Positions 24,558-33,850 of a stretch of 64,000 bases of DNA are shown piece by piece. Each line of letters starts with the position of its first letter. Positions within the stretch are counted from its first letter, which is position 1. A program made the position numbers and the translations under genes. The notes beneath the pieces are model-generated. The model was given only the letters and a program-made list of their open reading frames with translations. It was not told the DNA's origin and did no database searches. Origin of the DNA: Paraburkholderia sediminicola. GTDB lineage: Bacteria > Pseudomonadota > Gammaproteobacteria > Burkholderiales > Burkholderiaceae. The stretch is from contig NZ_CADIKC010000009.1 of NCBI RefSeq assembly GCF_902859805.1, positions 124,001 to 188,000 of the forward strand. The letters run 5' to 3'.

Positions 24558-27047
24558 GTGCGTATCAGGAACTCACTGTTGTGTATGTCCGCGCTGGCAG
24601 TTTGCGGCCACGCGCAGGCGACCGAATTCAATTCGTCGTTCCTGAGCATCGACGGCGAAAGCGCCCTCAATCTCGCCCAGTTTTCTCATGCCGACTACAC
24701 GATGCCAGGCACGTATCTGCTCGACGTGTCGGTCAACGATCAGTACTTCGGTCGTCTTTCGATCGATTTCGTTGCCGGTGACGAACCCGATACCAGCTAC
24801 GCATGCCTGCCGGAAGCGCTCGTTTCGCAATTCGGCCTCAAGCCGAAGCTTTTCGAAACGCTGCCGCGTACCCGGGACAACACGTGCGTCAATATTGAAT
24901 CGATTGAAGGCGCGAAGATCACCTATGTGAAAAGTAGCGCGCGACTGAAGATCAGCATCCCGCAGGTTGCCTTCGAATACGACGATCCGAATTACATTCC
25001 GCGCGAACGCTGGAGCGACGGCATCGACGGCGCCATGCTCGACTACCGCGTGATCGCCAATACGAACCGTCAACTGGGCACCGGTTACGCCGGCGCGCAG
25101 ACCAACTCGCTGCAAACCTACGGCACCGTCGGCGCGAATTGGGGCGCATGGCGCTTTCGCGGCGACTATCAGGCGCAGACGAGCTCCGGCGGTAACGCCA
25201 CCTATGGCGGCGCCGATCGCAACTTCCAGTTCAACCGGCTGTACGCGTTTCGCGCGTTGCCGTCGATTCGTTCGACGGTCGCGCTCGGCGACAACTACCT
25301 GAACTCGGATATCTTCGACACCTTCGCGCTCACCGGCGTCACGATGCAGAGCGACGACCGGATGCTGCCGCCTTCGATGCGCGGTTACGCGCCGTTGATT
25401 ACCGGTGTGGCGCGCACCTCGGCGACGGTCACCGTCTCGCAGCAAGGGCGCGTGCTTTACGCCACCAAAGTCTCGCCGGGCGCTTTTGCATTGCAGGACA
25501 TCAGTGCGAATGTGCAGGGCACGCTCGACGTTACCGTGCAGGAAGAAGACGGCAGCGAGCAGAAGTTTACGGTGACGAGCGCGGCGGTGCCGTTCCTCGC
25601 GCGCCGGGGTGAGATCCGCTATAAGGCGGCCGTCGGACGGCCGCGTCTGTTCGGCGGCGCGGGTATTACGCCGCTCTTCGGTTTTGCGGAGGCGGCCTAT
25701 GGCCTGCCGATGGATGTGACGGCATACGGCGGCACGATCGCGGCCTCCGGTTATATGTCGCTTGCCGGCGGGATCGGCAAAGACCTCGGCGAACTCGGCG
25801 CAGTGTCGGTCGACGTGACGACGTCGCGCGCGTCGCTCTGGTGGAACGGCAAGACCCAGAGCGGCCAGTCGTACCGCTTCAACTACTCGAAGCACTTCGA
25901 TACGCTCGACACCGACCTGCGCTTCTTCGGCTACCGCTTTTCCGACCGCACCTACACGACGTTTTCGCAATTCAGCGGCGATCCCACCTCGTATGGTCTC
26001 GCGGGCGGCAAGCAGCGTTATTCGATGACGCTCGCGAAACGCTTCTGGGGCGTGTCCACGTATCTGTCCTACGACCATTCGAGCTATTGGGACCGTGAGG
26101 CGGACGACCGCTTCGGCCTCACGCTCGCGCGTACGGTGTCGGTCGGCACGCTGAAGAACGTCAGCCTGAACTTCTCCGCTTTCCGGAACCAAAGCGTGAC
26201 GGGCAGCGGCAATCAGGTCTTCGTCTCCGCGACGATCCCGCTCGGCAAGCGGCAGACCGCCGCGGCGAACGTCACGTCGAGCAGTACGGGCGGTGTGAAC
26301 GTCAATGCGGGCTTCATGGGCGACAACGGCGACGGACTCAGCTATTCGGTGTATGGCGGCACCTCCGACGGCAGGCCGTCCGCCAACGCGAACGCGCGTC
26401 TGCGGACCTCCTCGTATCAGGTCAGCCTGCAGGCGGCCACGGTAGTGAATACGTTCGCGGCGGCTTCGCTCGAAGTCGACGGTTCGGTCGTGGCGACGCG
26501 TCACGGCATCACGCCGCATGCGAACGGCGCAAACGGCGACACGCGCCTGCTGGTTTCCACCGACGGCGTACCGAATGTCGCCTTGTCGGGCAGCCAGGCG
26601 CGCACGAATTCGGCGGGCTATGCGGTGATTGGCTCGGTATCGCCATTCGACGCATTCGATGCACGCGTGAACGTCAACAAGCTTGCGCTGGATACCCAGG
26701 TGACGAATCCGGTGCAACGCCTCGTGTTGACCGATGGCTCGATCGGCTACGTGCATTTCGAGGCCGCGCGCGGCCGCAATCTGCTTGTCGCACTCACGCA
26801 GAGCGGCGGCCGCGTAGTGCCGTTCGGCGCCTCGGTGCAGGACGCGAAGACCGGCAAGGAAGTCGGCATTGTCGGCGAACGTGGCGTCACCTATCTCACG
26901 CAGGTGCAGAAGAACAGCGAACTGACGGTGCACGTGGGCGACACGCTCCTGTGCCGGCTCGGCGCGCTGCCGGACGACCTGCAGCTCGAAGGGGCGGCTA
27001 CGCCCATCACATGCAACCCGGAGGCGCCGATCGCCGGCGGCTCCTGA
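24558..27047 (+). CDS. Fimbrial outer-membrane usher
   Basis: The product is 829 residues with a GTG start and signal peptide. The N-terminal periplasmic domain has FNSSFLSIDGESALNLAQFS and the paired cysteines in YACLPEAL and DNTCVNIES. The barrel and plug follow (LDYRVIANTNRQ, ALGDNYLNSDIFDTFALTGV, LPPSMRGYAPLITGVARTSA) and C-terminal domains end in VGDTLLCRLGALPDDLQLEG and ITCNPEAP. It forms the 24-strand secretion pore for pilus subunits. The usher precedes the chaperone here, the reverse of the common order. Confidence 0.95.
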   Translation: MRIRNSLLCMSALAVCGHAQATEFNSSFLSIDGESALNLAQFSHADYTMPGTYLLDVSVNDQYFGRLSIDFVAGDEPDTSYACLPEALVSQFGLKPKLFETLPRTRDNTCVNIESIEGAKITYVKSSARLKISIPQVAFEYDDPNYIPRERWSDGIDGAMLDYRVIANTNRQLGTGYAGAQTNSLQTYGTVGANWGAWRFRGDYQAQTSSGGNATYGGADRNFQFNRLYAFRALPSIRSTVALGDNYLNSDIFDTFALTGVTMQSDDRMLPPSMRGYAPLITGVARTSATVTVSQQGRVLYATKVSPGAFALQDISANVQGTLDVTVQEEDGSEQKFTVTSAAVPFLARRGEIRYKAAVGRPRLFGGAGITPLFGFAEAAYGLPMDVTAYGGTIAASGYMSLAGGIGKDLGELGAVSVDVTTSRASLWWNGKTQSGQSYRFNYSKHFDTLDTDLRFFGYRFSDRTYTTFSQFSGDPTSYGLAGGKQRYSMTLAKRFWGVSTYLSYDHSSYWDREADDRFGLTLARTVSVGTLKNVSLNFSAFRNQSVTGSGNQVFVSATIPLGKRQTAAANVTSSSTGGVNVNAGFMGDNGDGLSYSVYGGTSDGRPSANANARLRTSSYQVSLQAATVVNTFAAASLEVDGSVVATRHGITPHANGANGDTRLLVSTDGVPNVALSGSQARTNSAGYAVIGSVSPFDAFDARVNVNKLALDTQVTNPVQRLVLTDGSIGYVHFEAARGRNLLVALTQSGGRVVPFGASVQDAKTGKEVGIVGERGVTYLTQVQKNSELTVHVGDTLLCRLGALPDDLQLEGAATPITCNPEAPIAGGS

Positions 27048-27066
27048 TCAAGGACGACTTCTCATC

Positions 27067-27804
27067 ATGAACACTGGTTTCTTGCGTTCCACCTCGCTGC
27101 GGCTCTGCACCGCGTTCCTGCTGATGGGCCCGCTGTTTGCGCATGGCGCGATCGTTCCGGACCGCACGCGGGTCGTCTACGACGAAGGCGTGCAGTCGGC
27201 GAGCATCACCATCGCTAACAAGAGTCCGAAGTATCCGTATCTCGTCCAGTCGTGGATCGAGGACAAGGACGGCAATAAGGTCTCTTCGCCGTTCATGGTG
27301 CTGCCGCCGCTGCAACGCGTCGAACCGAACGACCGCAACATTCTGCGTATCGTCATGCTGCCGGGCAGCGCCTTGCCGGCCGATCGCGAATCGGTGTTCT
27401 ACCTGAATATCCGCGAGATTCCACCGAAGACCGACGCAGTCAACGCCTTGCAGATCGCCCTGCATTCGAAGCTCAAGCTGTTCTATCGGCCCAAGGGCGT
27501 ACAGCCCGCGCGCGGCGAAGACCCCACGCTGCCGATGACTATGCGGATCGACACGGCCGCGCACAAACTGGTGTTCGATAACCCGACGCCGTATCACGTC
27601 ACCGTGGTCGAACTGAAAAGCGGCGAGAAGAAAACGCCGGTGCCGCTCGAGGCCGTGATGGTCTCTCCGATGAGCCAGCGCGAAGTGCCGTTCAATGAAA
27701 CCGCGCCGACTACGCTGTACGTCGCGCATATGAACGACTACGGCGGTCAGACGGAAGTTCAGTACACGTGCAATGCGGGTGCCTGCACGAGCGTGAAGCC
27801 ATGA
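27067..27804 (+). CDS. Periplasmic fimbrial chaperone
   Basis: The product is 245 residues with a signal peptide ending near HGA (about 28). The two-domain PapD fold is shown by IVPDRTRVVYDEGVQSASIT, YPYLVQSWIED, FMVLPPLQRVEPNDRNILRI with the conserved Arg/Lys for subunit C-terminus capture, and SVFYLNIREIPPK. The C-terminal domain includes KLKLFYRPKGV and LVFDNPTPYHVTVVELKSG. It donates a strand to pilus subunits in the periplasm. It ends in an ATGA overlap with the next gene. Confidence 0.95.
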   Translation: MNTGFLRSTSLRLCTAFLLMGPLFAHGAIVPDRTRVVYDEGVQSASITIANKSPKYPYLVQSWIEDKDGNKVSSPFMVLPPLQRVEPNDRNILRIVMLPGSALPADRESVFYLNIREIPPKTDAVNALQIALHSKLKLFYRPKGVQPARGEDPTLPMTMRIDTAAHKLVFDNPTPYHVTVVELKSGEKKTPVPLEAVMVSPMSQREVPFNETAPTTLYVAHMNDYGGQTEVQYTCNAGACTSVKP

Positions 27805-28823
27805 AGAGTCTGTGCTCATTCGCAAGATGCAGCGGACGGATGGTCGGGTTTGCGCTGCTGCTCGTCCTCTGTCTGCAGGCACATTCGGCGTGGGCCATGC
27901 GCTGTGTGACGAGCGCGGGCGCCGACAAGTTCATCGAGCCGATCGGCTCGGTGCAGAGCTATCCGGTCAACGTGCCCGACGGCTACATCATCTGGATCTC
28001 GCCGACCCGCACCACCACCGGCTACTGCTACAAGGACCTCAGCGGGCCGGGCAGTCTGCCGTTTGACGATCCCGTCTCGTTCTATGCGAACCCGGCAAAC
28101 ATCGATCCGGCCGTATGGGGACTCGAGATTGGCATCCGCTATCAGGGCGTTGACTACTTTGGCGCGGGCAGCGCGCCGGGGCAGGGCGTGCCGACAGGCA
28201 ACGTGGTTCCCGCATGCACACAGGACAATTTCAACGCCGGGCTGTGCCCGAAGATCCCGGTGAGCATCACGTATCAGGTTGTCGTGAGGAAGCGTGGCGC
28301 ATGGGTGGGGATCCCGCAGGATACCTATACGGTGTTCCAGTTCGACGGCAAGTTCGGAATCAACTGCTGCAATACGAGCTTTCAATACATCCTGAGCGGA
28401 CTGGAAAACCTGAAGCCGACGCCATGTACCGTCGACGTCACCGTCAATCCCGAGCCTGGCGTCATCGACTTCGGCCAGGTGCAGAGAACGCCAACCGGAT
28501 TTGCGCCAGTCAAACCGACAAGGTCGTTCTCACTCGCGCTGGACAAGACATGCAACGAGTCGGTCCAGATAGGGGGTTACTTCGAGACATCCAACCCGGT
28601 GCAGAACAATCTGATTTTGCCGGAGCAGGATAGCCAGTTCGGCATCGGCATTCAGGACCGCAACGGGCAGCAGATAGCGGTGGGAGAGCCGTTTCCTCTG
28701 GCGACCTTCACCGCGGCTCAGGCCCATATCGAAGTGCCGATGACAGCCACACTGCAGCCGCTCGGCACACCCAAAATCGGTCCGTTCAATGCTGTGGTGA
28801 CGGTGCGGGTGTTGTACGACTGA
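27801..28823 (+). CDS. Fimbrial tip-like protein (putative adhesin)
   Basis: The product is 340 residues, starting at 27801 where ATGA overlaps the chaperone stop. The signal peptide ends near AWA (about residue 31). The N-terminal half (RCVTSAGADKFIEPIGSVQS, tyrosine- and cysteine-containing, to about residue 200) has no family I recognise and is probably the receptor-binding domain. The C-terminal half is a pilin domain: CTVDVTVNPEPGVIDFGQVQ and the ending GPFNAVVTVRVLYD. This two-domain layout is typical of tip adhesins, exposed at the pilus end. Confidence 0.85.
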   Translation: MKSLCSFARCSGRMVGFALLLVLCLQAHSAWAMRCVTSAGADKFIEPIGSVQSYPVNVPDGYIIWISPTRTTTGYCYKDLSGPGSLPFDDPVSFYANPANIDPAVWGLEIGIRYQGVDYFGAGSAPGQGVPTGNVVPACTQDNFNAGLCPKIPVSITYQVVVRKRGAWVGIPQDTYTVFQFDGKFGINCCNTSFQYILSGLENLKPTPCTVDVTVNPEPGVIDFGQVQRTPTGFAPVKPTRSFSLALDKTCNESVQIGGYFETSNPVQNNLILPEQDSQFGIGIQDRNGQQIAVGEPFPLATFTAAQAHIEVPMTATLQPLGTPKIGPFNAVVTVRVLYD

Positions 28824-28877
28824 GCGTTGCCGCCGCGCCGTTGCGTGTCCCGGACGGCGTAATGGAGCGAGGGAGTG

Positions 28878-28899
28878 CATATAGGACCCGTCCTATATG
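28878..28899. promoter_or_regulatory. 22-bp palindrome with RcsB-type box, autotransporter promoter region
   Basis: catataggac (28878-28887) and gtcctatatg (28890-28899) are perfect 10-bp arms around CC. The inner 14 bases read TAGGA-N4-TCCTA (28882-28895), which fits the RcsAB/RcsB box layout (TAAGAATATTCCTA in enterobacteria). It is about 93 bases before the autotransporter start. An RcsB-like regulator is encoded 9 kb upstream. Confidence 0.6.
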
Positions 28900-28991
28900 G
28901 CTGCTCCAAATGTCGTACCGGTCAAATAGATGGCGTCGCCGCGAAAAGAGAACATGGGGGCACTTCTTTTTCGCGCATGTGAGACGACACC

Positions 28992-31900
28992 ATGAACCAC
29001 GCCTATCTTGTAATCTGGAACGCGGCAACCTCGACGTGGTGCGCCGTATCTGAGACCGCTGTTCGCCGCAAGAAAGGCGCACGTCGTCTCACGCCGCTTT
29101 GCGCGAGCCTGCTGCTGATTGGCTTCGGCGCGTCCCTTGGCCAGGCTCACGCCGACACCATTGCGTTCCCTGCAAACTCGACTGTCGACATTGGCAGTGC
29201 GACCGAAACCGTCGATAGTCTCACCATTAGCAACGGCGTCACCGGCACGATCATTGGGGCAGACGGTACGCTCGTCTATTCGGGCGGTGATTTCCGTCTG
29301 GGAGGCACCCTCAACGGCACGACGCAAACACTTGACATGTCCGGCCTCACCAATTTCGCGTCCGACAATCCCGCCAGGGTGTTCAGCGTTGGCGGGCAGA
29401 TAGGCGCCGGGGCAGCCGTAACGGGTACGACCAACGGTACGCTCACGTTGGCTGCGGGCAACAATACCATCACGGCTCAAACGTTTGGTGTTGCCAATAG
29501 AGCCCGCAGCGTGTCCTCATTGGCGAGCAATACCGGCACGGTATTGCTCGGCCAGAACAACACGATCAACGCGGACGTGATTGCCATTGGCGCGAATCAG
29601 AGCAATGGCACGCTGACTTTTCAGAGCGGGATTACCGATGGCAGGGTCGTGCTGCGGGGAACCGATGGTACCAGCGCGGTCAGTACCTGGGATATCGGTG
29701 TCGGTTCAAACAGCAATTACACGGGCGGCTCCGGCACGGTGAACTTGAGCCAGGGCACGCTGGATGCGAAGGTCGACAACCTGACGATCGGCTCGGCGAT
29801 ATATGGCTCGCAGACTGCGACCGGCTCTCTGGTCATGGGCGATGGCCTGCTCGATGCGAACTCGATCACGGTGGGTCAGCGCACCAGCACCAGTGGTGCT
29901 GGTGGTGCTTCCGGCACCTTGACAATCGGCAATGGCACAGTACGCACGCGGACCCTGACGATCGGCGACCGTTCCGGCACAACTGGATCGGCTACCGGTG
30001 TTGTCAATCTGAACGGCGGCGGTTCGCTGCTCGCGCAAACCATCCACTCCGGCGCAGGCGCGGCGACGCGAACCATCAACTGGAACAACGGCACCATCGG
30101 TAACTACGCCGATGGCGCAGACATGACGATTTCCGGCGCCAACATCGTGCTGGCCGGAACCGGAACGCACACGTTCCAGATCGACGGCGCCGATGCAGTC
30201 GGTACGGTGAATTCGACGCTGAGCAACGCGAGCGGCCAGAACGGCACGCTTGTCAAAGCAGGCTCGGGCACACTCGCGCTCACCGCGAACAACACCTACA
30301 GCGGCGGCACCACGGTGAAAGGCGGGCTGGTCAACTTCCGCACACTGTCTAACCTCGGCACGGGCAAAGTCACACTCGACGGCGGCGGTTTGCAATGGGC
30401 CACGGGTAACACCGTGGATGTTTCGTCGCGTCTGAACGCACTGGGTCAGAACGGCGCATTCCTCGACACCAACGGCAATAACGTGACGCTGGCCCAGAAT
30501 CTGTCTGGCGACGCTGGCGTGCTGGTCAAGCAGGGTGCGGGCACGCTGACCCTGACCGGCAACAACACGTACGATGGTGGCACCCAGATCGACGCCGGCA
30601 CCTTGCAGATCGGCAACGGCGGCGCGGTAGGCAGCATCCAGGGTGACGTGCTGAACAACAGCGCACTCGTGGTCAATCGCTCCGATGCGGTAACGCTGTC
30701 GGGCGCGATCTCCGGCACAGGCACCCTGACGCAGGCAGGACCGGGCACCACCATCCTGACGGGCGACAGCACGTTCACCGGCACAACCACGATCGACGCA
30801 GGCGTGCTGCAACTTGGCGATGGCGGCACCAGCGGCAGCATGACGGGCCCGATTGTGAACAATGCGGTGCTCGCCATTGACCGTGCCGATACGGCGGTCC
30901 TGCCAGGCGTGATTTCCGGCACGGGCTCGCTCACGCAAATGGGCGCGGGGACGACGGTGCTCGCAGGCGAGAACACGTACTCCGGCGGCACGACGATCGA
31001 CGCCGGCACGTTGCAGATCGGTAACGGCGGCACCACCGGCAGCATCATTGGCGATGTCACCAACAATGGCACGCTTGCGTTCAATCGCGCCGACACGGTG
31101 ACGTTTTCCAATCTGATCAGCGGTACGGGCGGTCTGGTGCAAGCGGGCCCGGGTACCCTCAATCTCGAAGGCGACCAGACCTACAGCGGACCAACCACCG
31201 TGCAAGGCGGCATGCTGGCGGTGAACGGCTCCATCCAGTCGGCGACCAAAGTCGCGGCCGGCGGCACGCTTGGCGGCTACGGCACCATCATTGGTGACGT
31301 GCAGAATGCGGGCGTAGTCGCACCTGGCAGCGCCGGCACGCCGGGTGACGCGTTCGGCGACCTGACGATCCGCGGCAACTACGCGGGTGACGGCGGCAAG
31401 CTGGTGCTCAACACAGTGCTGGGCGACGACAGCTCGGCAACCGACCGGCTGGTGATCGACGGCTCTGCGTCGAGTGCGGCTCGCGCCGTTGAAAGCGCGT
31501 CGGCGTCGGGCGATACCGCGCTGGTGATCAGGAAGGCGGGCGGCACGGGTGCGCAGACGAACGTCGGCATCCAGTTGGTGTCGGCGGTCAATGGCGCGAC
31601 GACCGAGGCGGGTGCGTTCAAGCTTGACTCGGCGTCGGATGGCTATCGCAAGGGCTTTGGCACAGTGTCGGCCGGCGGCTATGACTACATGCTCGAACGT
31701 GGCGGCAACGGCGGCAACGCGCAGGACTGGTACCTGGTGTCCGCGGCTCAGCCCGTTGATCCGGTCGATCCTGTGAAACCGGTCGCCCCAATCGACCCGG
31801 TGGCGCCGGTTACACCGACCAATCCAGGCGAGCAGGAAGACAACGCCGGCACGACGCCCGTCACGCCCACGCCGTCCGCACAGCTCGTTACGCCGGAACC

Positions 31901-32855
31901 CGACGCGTACCTCGGCAACGCATGGGCCGCGACGATGATGCCCATCCACACGCTGCACCAGCGTCAGGGCCAGGCAGGCGGCAACGTCGACGACGGTACC
32001 GGCGTTGACGGCGCGGCATGGGTGCGCGTCGAAGGCCAGAGCATGTCAATGACCAGTAACGGCCGTGACATATCCGGCAACAACCGTACGATCCATGCAG
32101 GCAGCGACGTGTTGCGCTTCAAGGACGGCGGCGACGGCAGCTTCCGGGTCGGCGTGATGGGCATGTACGGCAGTGCGACGAACTGGTCGACGCGCGAACT
32201 GTGGAACCCGCTTGCCAATAGCTATCAGCCGGCTACCGCACGCGGCAGTGTCGAGGGCTACAACGTCGGTCTCTATGGCACGTGGTATGGCAATCGCGAC
32301 ATCCTGTCGGGTCCATACGTCGATACGTGGCTGATGTACGGCGCGTACAGCAACACGGTCGGCGGCAGCCTTGCAACCGACTCGTACCGTTCGAGCACCG
32401 TCACCGGTTCGCTCGAAGGGGGCTACTCGATTCCGGTGTACCAGCGGGGCGACACGCGCGTGTTCGTCGAGCCGCAGGCTCAGGTGATCTACTCGCATTA
32501 CAGTGCGGATGAGCATGCCGCACCAGCCGGCCTGATCGGCGGCCAGAGCGACAACAGCGTGCTGACGCGTCTGGGCGTGCGGCTGCATGGCACGACGCCG
32601 GTCGGTAACGGTGGTGCGCAACTGCGTCCGTTCGTCGAGGCAAACTGGTGGCATGGCCCGACCTCGCAGTCGGTGACGGTGGACGGCAACGCGTTCAACC
32701 TGGCCATGCCCGCCAACCGGATGGAACTGAAGACCGGGCTGCAAGGGCAGGTGACGAAGAACCTGTCGGTGACAGGTACAGTCGGCGTGGAGACCAACCT
32801 CGGTGGATACAGCGTCGTGAAGGGCCAACTGGCTGCGAAATACAGCTGGAAGTAA
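28992..32855 (+). CDS. Type Va autotransporter with pertactin-like passenger
   Basis: The product is 1287 residues. The N-terminus is an extended signal peptide region (MNHAYLVIWNAATSTWCAVS) followed by a conventional signal sequence ending near QAHA. The passenger (about 55-900) is a beta-helix with PATR-type repeats such as GTLTLTGNNTYDGGTQIDAG. A Pro-Val-Asp linker (PVDPVDPVKPVAPIDPVAPV) leads to a C-terminal 12-strand beta-barrel ending in AAKYSWK with a terminal aromatic-rich strand. The passenger would be displayed on the cell surface, probably in adhesion or aggregation. The gene is 168 bases after the fimbrial operon and ends nine bases from a convergent LysR gene. Confidence 0.95.
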   Translation: MNHAYLVIWNAATSTWCAVSETAVRRKKGARRLTPLCASLLLIGFGASLGQAHADTIAFPANSTVDIGSATETVDSLTISNGVTGTIIGADGTLVYSGGDFRLGGTLNGTTQTLDMSGLTNFASDNPARVFSVGGQIGAGAAVTGTTNGTLTLAAGNNTITAQTFGVANRARSVSSLASNTGTVLLGQNNTINADVIAIGANQSNGTLTFQSGITDGRVVLRGTDGTSAVSTWDIGVGSNSNYTGGSGTVNLSQGTLDAKVDNLTIGSAIYGSQTATGSLVMGDGLLDANSITVGQRTSTSGAGGASGTLTIGNGTVRTRTLTIGDRSGTTGSATGVVNLNGGGSLLAQTIHSGAGAATRTINWNNGTIGNYADGADMTISGANIVLAGTGTHTFQIDGADAVGTVNSTLSNASGQNGTLVKAGSGTLALTANNTYSGGTTVKGGLVNFRTLSNLGTGKVTLDGGGLQWATGNTVDVSSRLNALGQNGAFLDTNGNNVTLAQNLSGDAGVLVKQGAGTLTLTGNNTYDGGTQIDAGTLQIGNGGAVGSIQGDVLNNSALVVNRSDAVTLSGAISGTGTLTQAGPGTTILTGDSTFTGTTTIDAGVLQLGDGGTSGSMTGPIVNNAVLAIDRADTAVLPGVISGTGSLTQMGAGTTVLAGENTYSGGTTIDAGTLQIGNGGTTGSIIGDVTNNGTLAFNRADTVTFSNLISGTGGLVQAGPGTLNLEGDQTYSGPTTVQGGMLAVNGSIQSATKVAAGGTLGGYGTIIGDVQNAGVVAPGSAGTPGDAFGDLTIRGNYAGDGGKLVLNTVLGDDSSATDRLVIDGSASSAARAVESASASGDTALVIRKAGGTGAQTNVGIQLVSAVNGATTEAGAFKLDSASDGYRKGFGTVSAGGYDYMLERGGNGGNAQDWYLVSAAQPVDPVDPVKPVAPIDPVAPVTPTNPGEQEDNAGTTPVTPTPSAQLVTPEPDAYLGNAWAATMMPIHTLHQRQGQAGGNVDDGTGVDGAAWVRVEGQSMSMTSNGRDISGNNRTIHAGSDVLRFKDGGDGSFRVGVMGMYGSATNWSTRELWNPLANSYQPATARGSVEGYNVGLYGTWYGNRDILSGPYVDTWLMYGAYSNTVGGSLATDSYRSSTVTGSLEGGYSIPVYQRGDTRVFVEPQAQVIYSHYSADEHAAPAGLIGGQSDNSVLTRLGVRLHGTTPVGNGGAQLRPFVEANWWHGPTSQSVTVDGNAFNLAMPANRMELKTGLQGQVTKNLSVTGTVGVETNLGGYSVVKGQLAAKYSWK
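30567..31178 (+). repeat. In-frame 204-bp tandem repeats in the autotransporter passenger
   Basis: The phrase Thr-Tyr/Phe-x-Gly...Ile-Asp-Ala-Gly-Thr-Leu-Gln-Ile-Gly recurs with codon positions at 30567, 30771, 30975 and 31179, exactly 204 bases (68 residues) apart. Three full units are present with a partial fourth. Such units often change in number by recombination. Confidence 0.85.
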
Positions 32856-32864
32856 GGCCACACC

Positions 32865-33752
32865 CTACCGAAGCCCCAGCGCCAACTCCACAAACTGCAT
32901 CGCCCGGGCGTTGGCGTCACCACGACGATGAACGATGTACAGCGTGGTGATAGTGTCCGTTTCGTCCAGCTCTCTGAACACTACCCCCGGCACTGCGATG
33001 GTCTGCAGTGTCGAGGGCACGAGCGCAATACCGAGCCCGGTGGCGGTCAGCCCGATCAGCGTGGAAGCCTGCTGGGCCTCCTGCACCACCTGAGGTTCGA
33101 AGCCACGCTTTGCGCACAACGCGATAATCTTTTCGTGGACCGCGACCCCCGCTTGCCGCGGATAGGCAATGAACGGCTCATCGCGCAGATCCTTCACCTT
33201 GATCGATGAAGCTTTGGCAAGCCGATGCCGCGCATGCATGGCGAGCACCAGCGGCTCTTCCATCAGCGGCGTGAAGACCAGATCGGTAGGGGGCACGCTT
33301 TCGGGCATCCGCAACAAACCGACGTCGATTTCGCGCTGCTCGATCGCCTCGATCTGCCGCGACGACGACAACTCCAGCAGCGTGATGTTGACCTTCGGGC
33401 GCTGCGTCCGGTACGCATGAATCAGCTTGGGGAAAAACGGTGACAACGTCGAAGCATTGGTAAAGCCGACGCGCAAACGTCCAACGTCGCCGCTCACGGT
33501 TTCCCAGACGCTTTCCTTCGCGTGTTCGATTCGCGCGAGGATCGCCCGTGCGTCGTCCAGCAACGCCAGCCCCGCCTCGGTCAGCGCGACCGAGCGGCGC
33601 GTGCGGTGAAAGAGCCGCGCGCCGAGTTCCGTCTCCAGCGACTGGATCGCGAGGCTCAGCGGCGCCTGCGTAATGCCCAGCCGCTCGGCGCTGCGGCGGA
33701 AATGCAGCTCCTGCGCCAGCACCACGAAAAATTCCAGATGACGGATATTCAT
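32865..33752 (-). CDS. LysR family regulator of the adjacent catabolic operon
   Basis: The product is 295 residues. The N-terminal helix-turn-helix reads FRRSAERLGITQAPLSLAIQ with SLETELGARLFHRTRRSVAL; the effector domain spans about 90-290. The start at 33752 lies inside the first of two tandem palindromes that fill the divergent gap to the aldolase gene, so it probably represses itself and activates the operon when an inducer binds. It belongs to the BenM/CatM-like group by its N-terminal phrasing, fitting aromatic compound catabolism. Confidence 0.92.
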   Translation of the reverse strand: MNIRHLEFFVVLAQELHFRRSAERLGITQAPLSLAIQSLETELGARLFHRTRRSVALTEAGLALLDDARAILARIEHAKESVWETVSGDVGRLRVGFTNASTLSPFFPKLIHAYRTQRPKVNITLLELSSSRQIEAIEQREIDVGLLRMPESVPPTDLVFTPLMEEPLVLAMHARHRLAKASSIKVKDLRDEPFIAYPRQAGVAVHEKIIALCAKRGFEPQVVQEAQQASTLIGLTATGLGIALVPSTLQTIAVPGVVFRELDETDTITTLYIVHRRGDANARAMQFVELALGLR

Positions 33753-33798
33753 TGATTTTCTCTGTAAATCAATAACCTTGATTTGGAGAATAAATCAA
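33751..33798. promoter_or_regulatory. Two tandem palindromes, LysR operator pair
   Basis: Site 1: attgattt (33751-33758), 7 bases, aaatcaat (33766-33773). Site 2: ttgattt (33778-33784), 7 bases, aaatcaa (33792-33798). The centres are 26 bases apart and both contain the LysR T-N11-A pattern. Site 1 overlaps the LysR start codon. Confidence 0.8.
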
Positions 33799-33850
33799 AA
33801 CTGTTTCCCGGGCGATACTGTTTTCCACTTACTCAAACGACGGAGACAGC

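Noticed and set aside
24573..26933. A 786-codon minus-strand frame opposite the usher gene
   Set aside because: No domain, Arg-rich composition; the plus-strand usher is complete.
29706..31958. A 750-codon minus-strand frame across the autotransporter repeats
   Set aside because: Its regularity comes from the repeats of the plus-strand gene; no signal or family.
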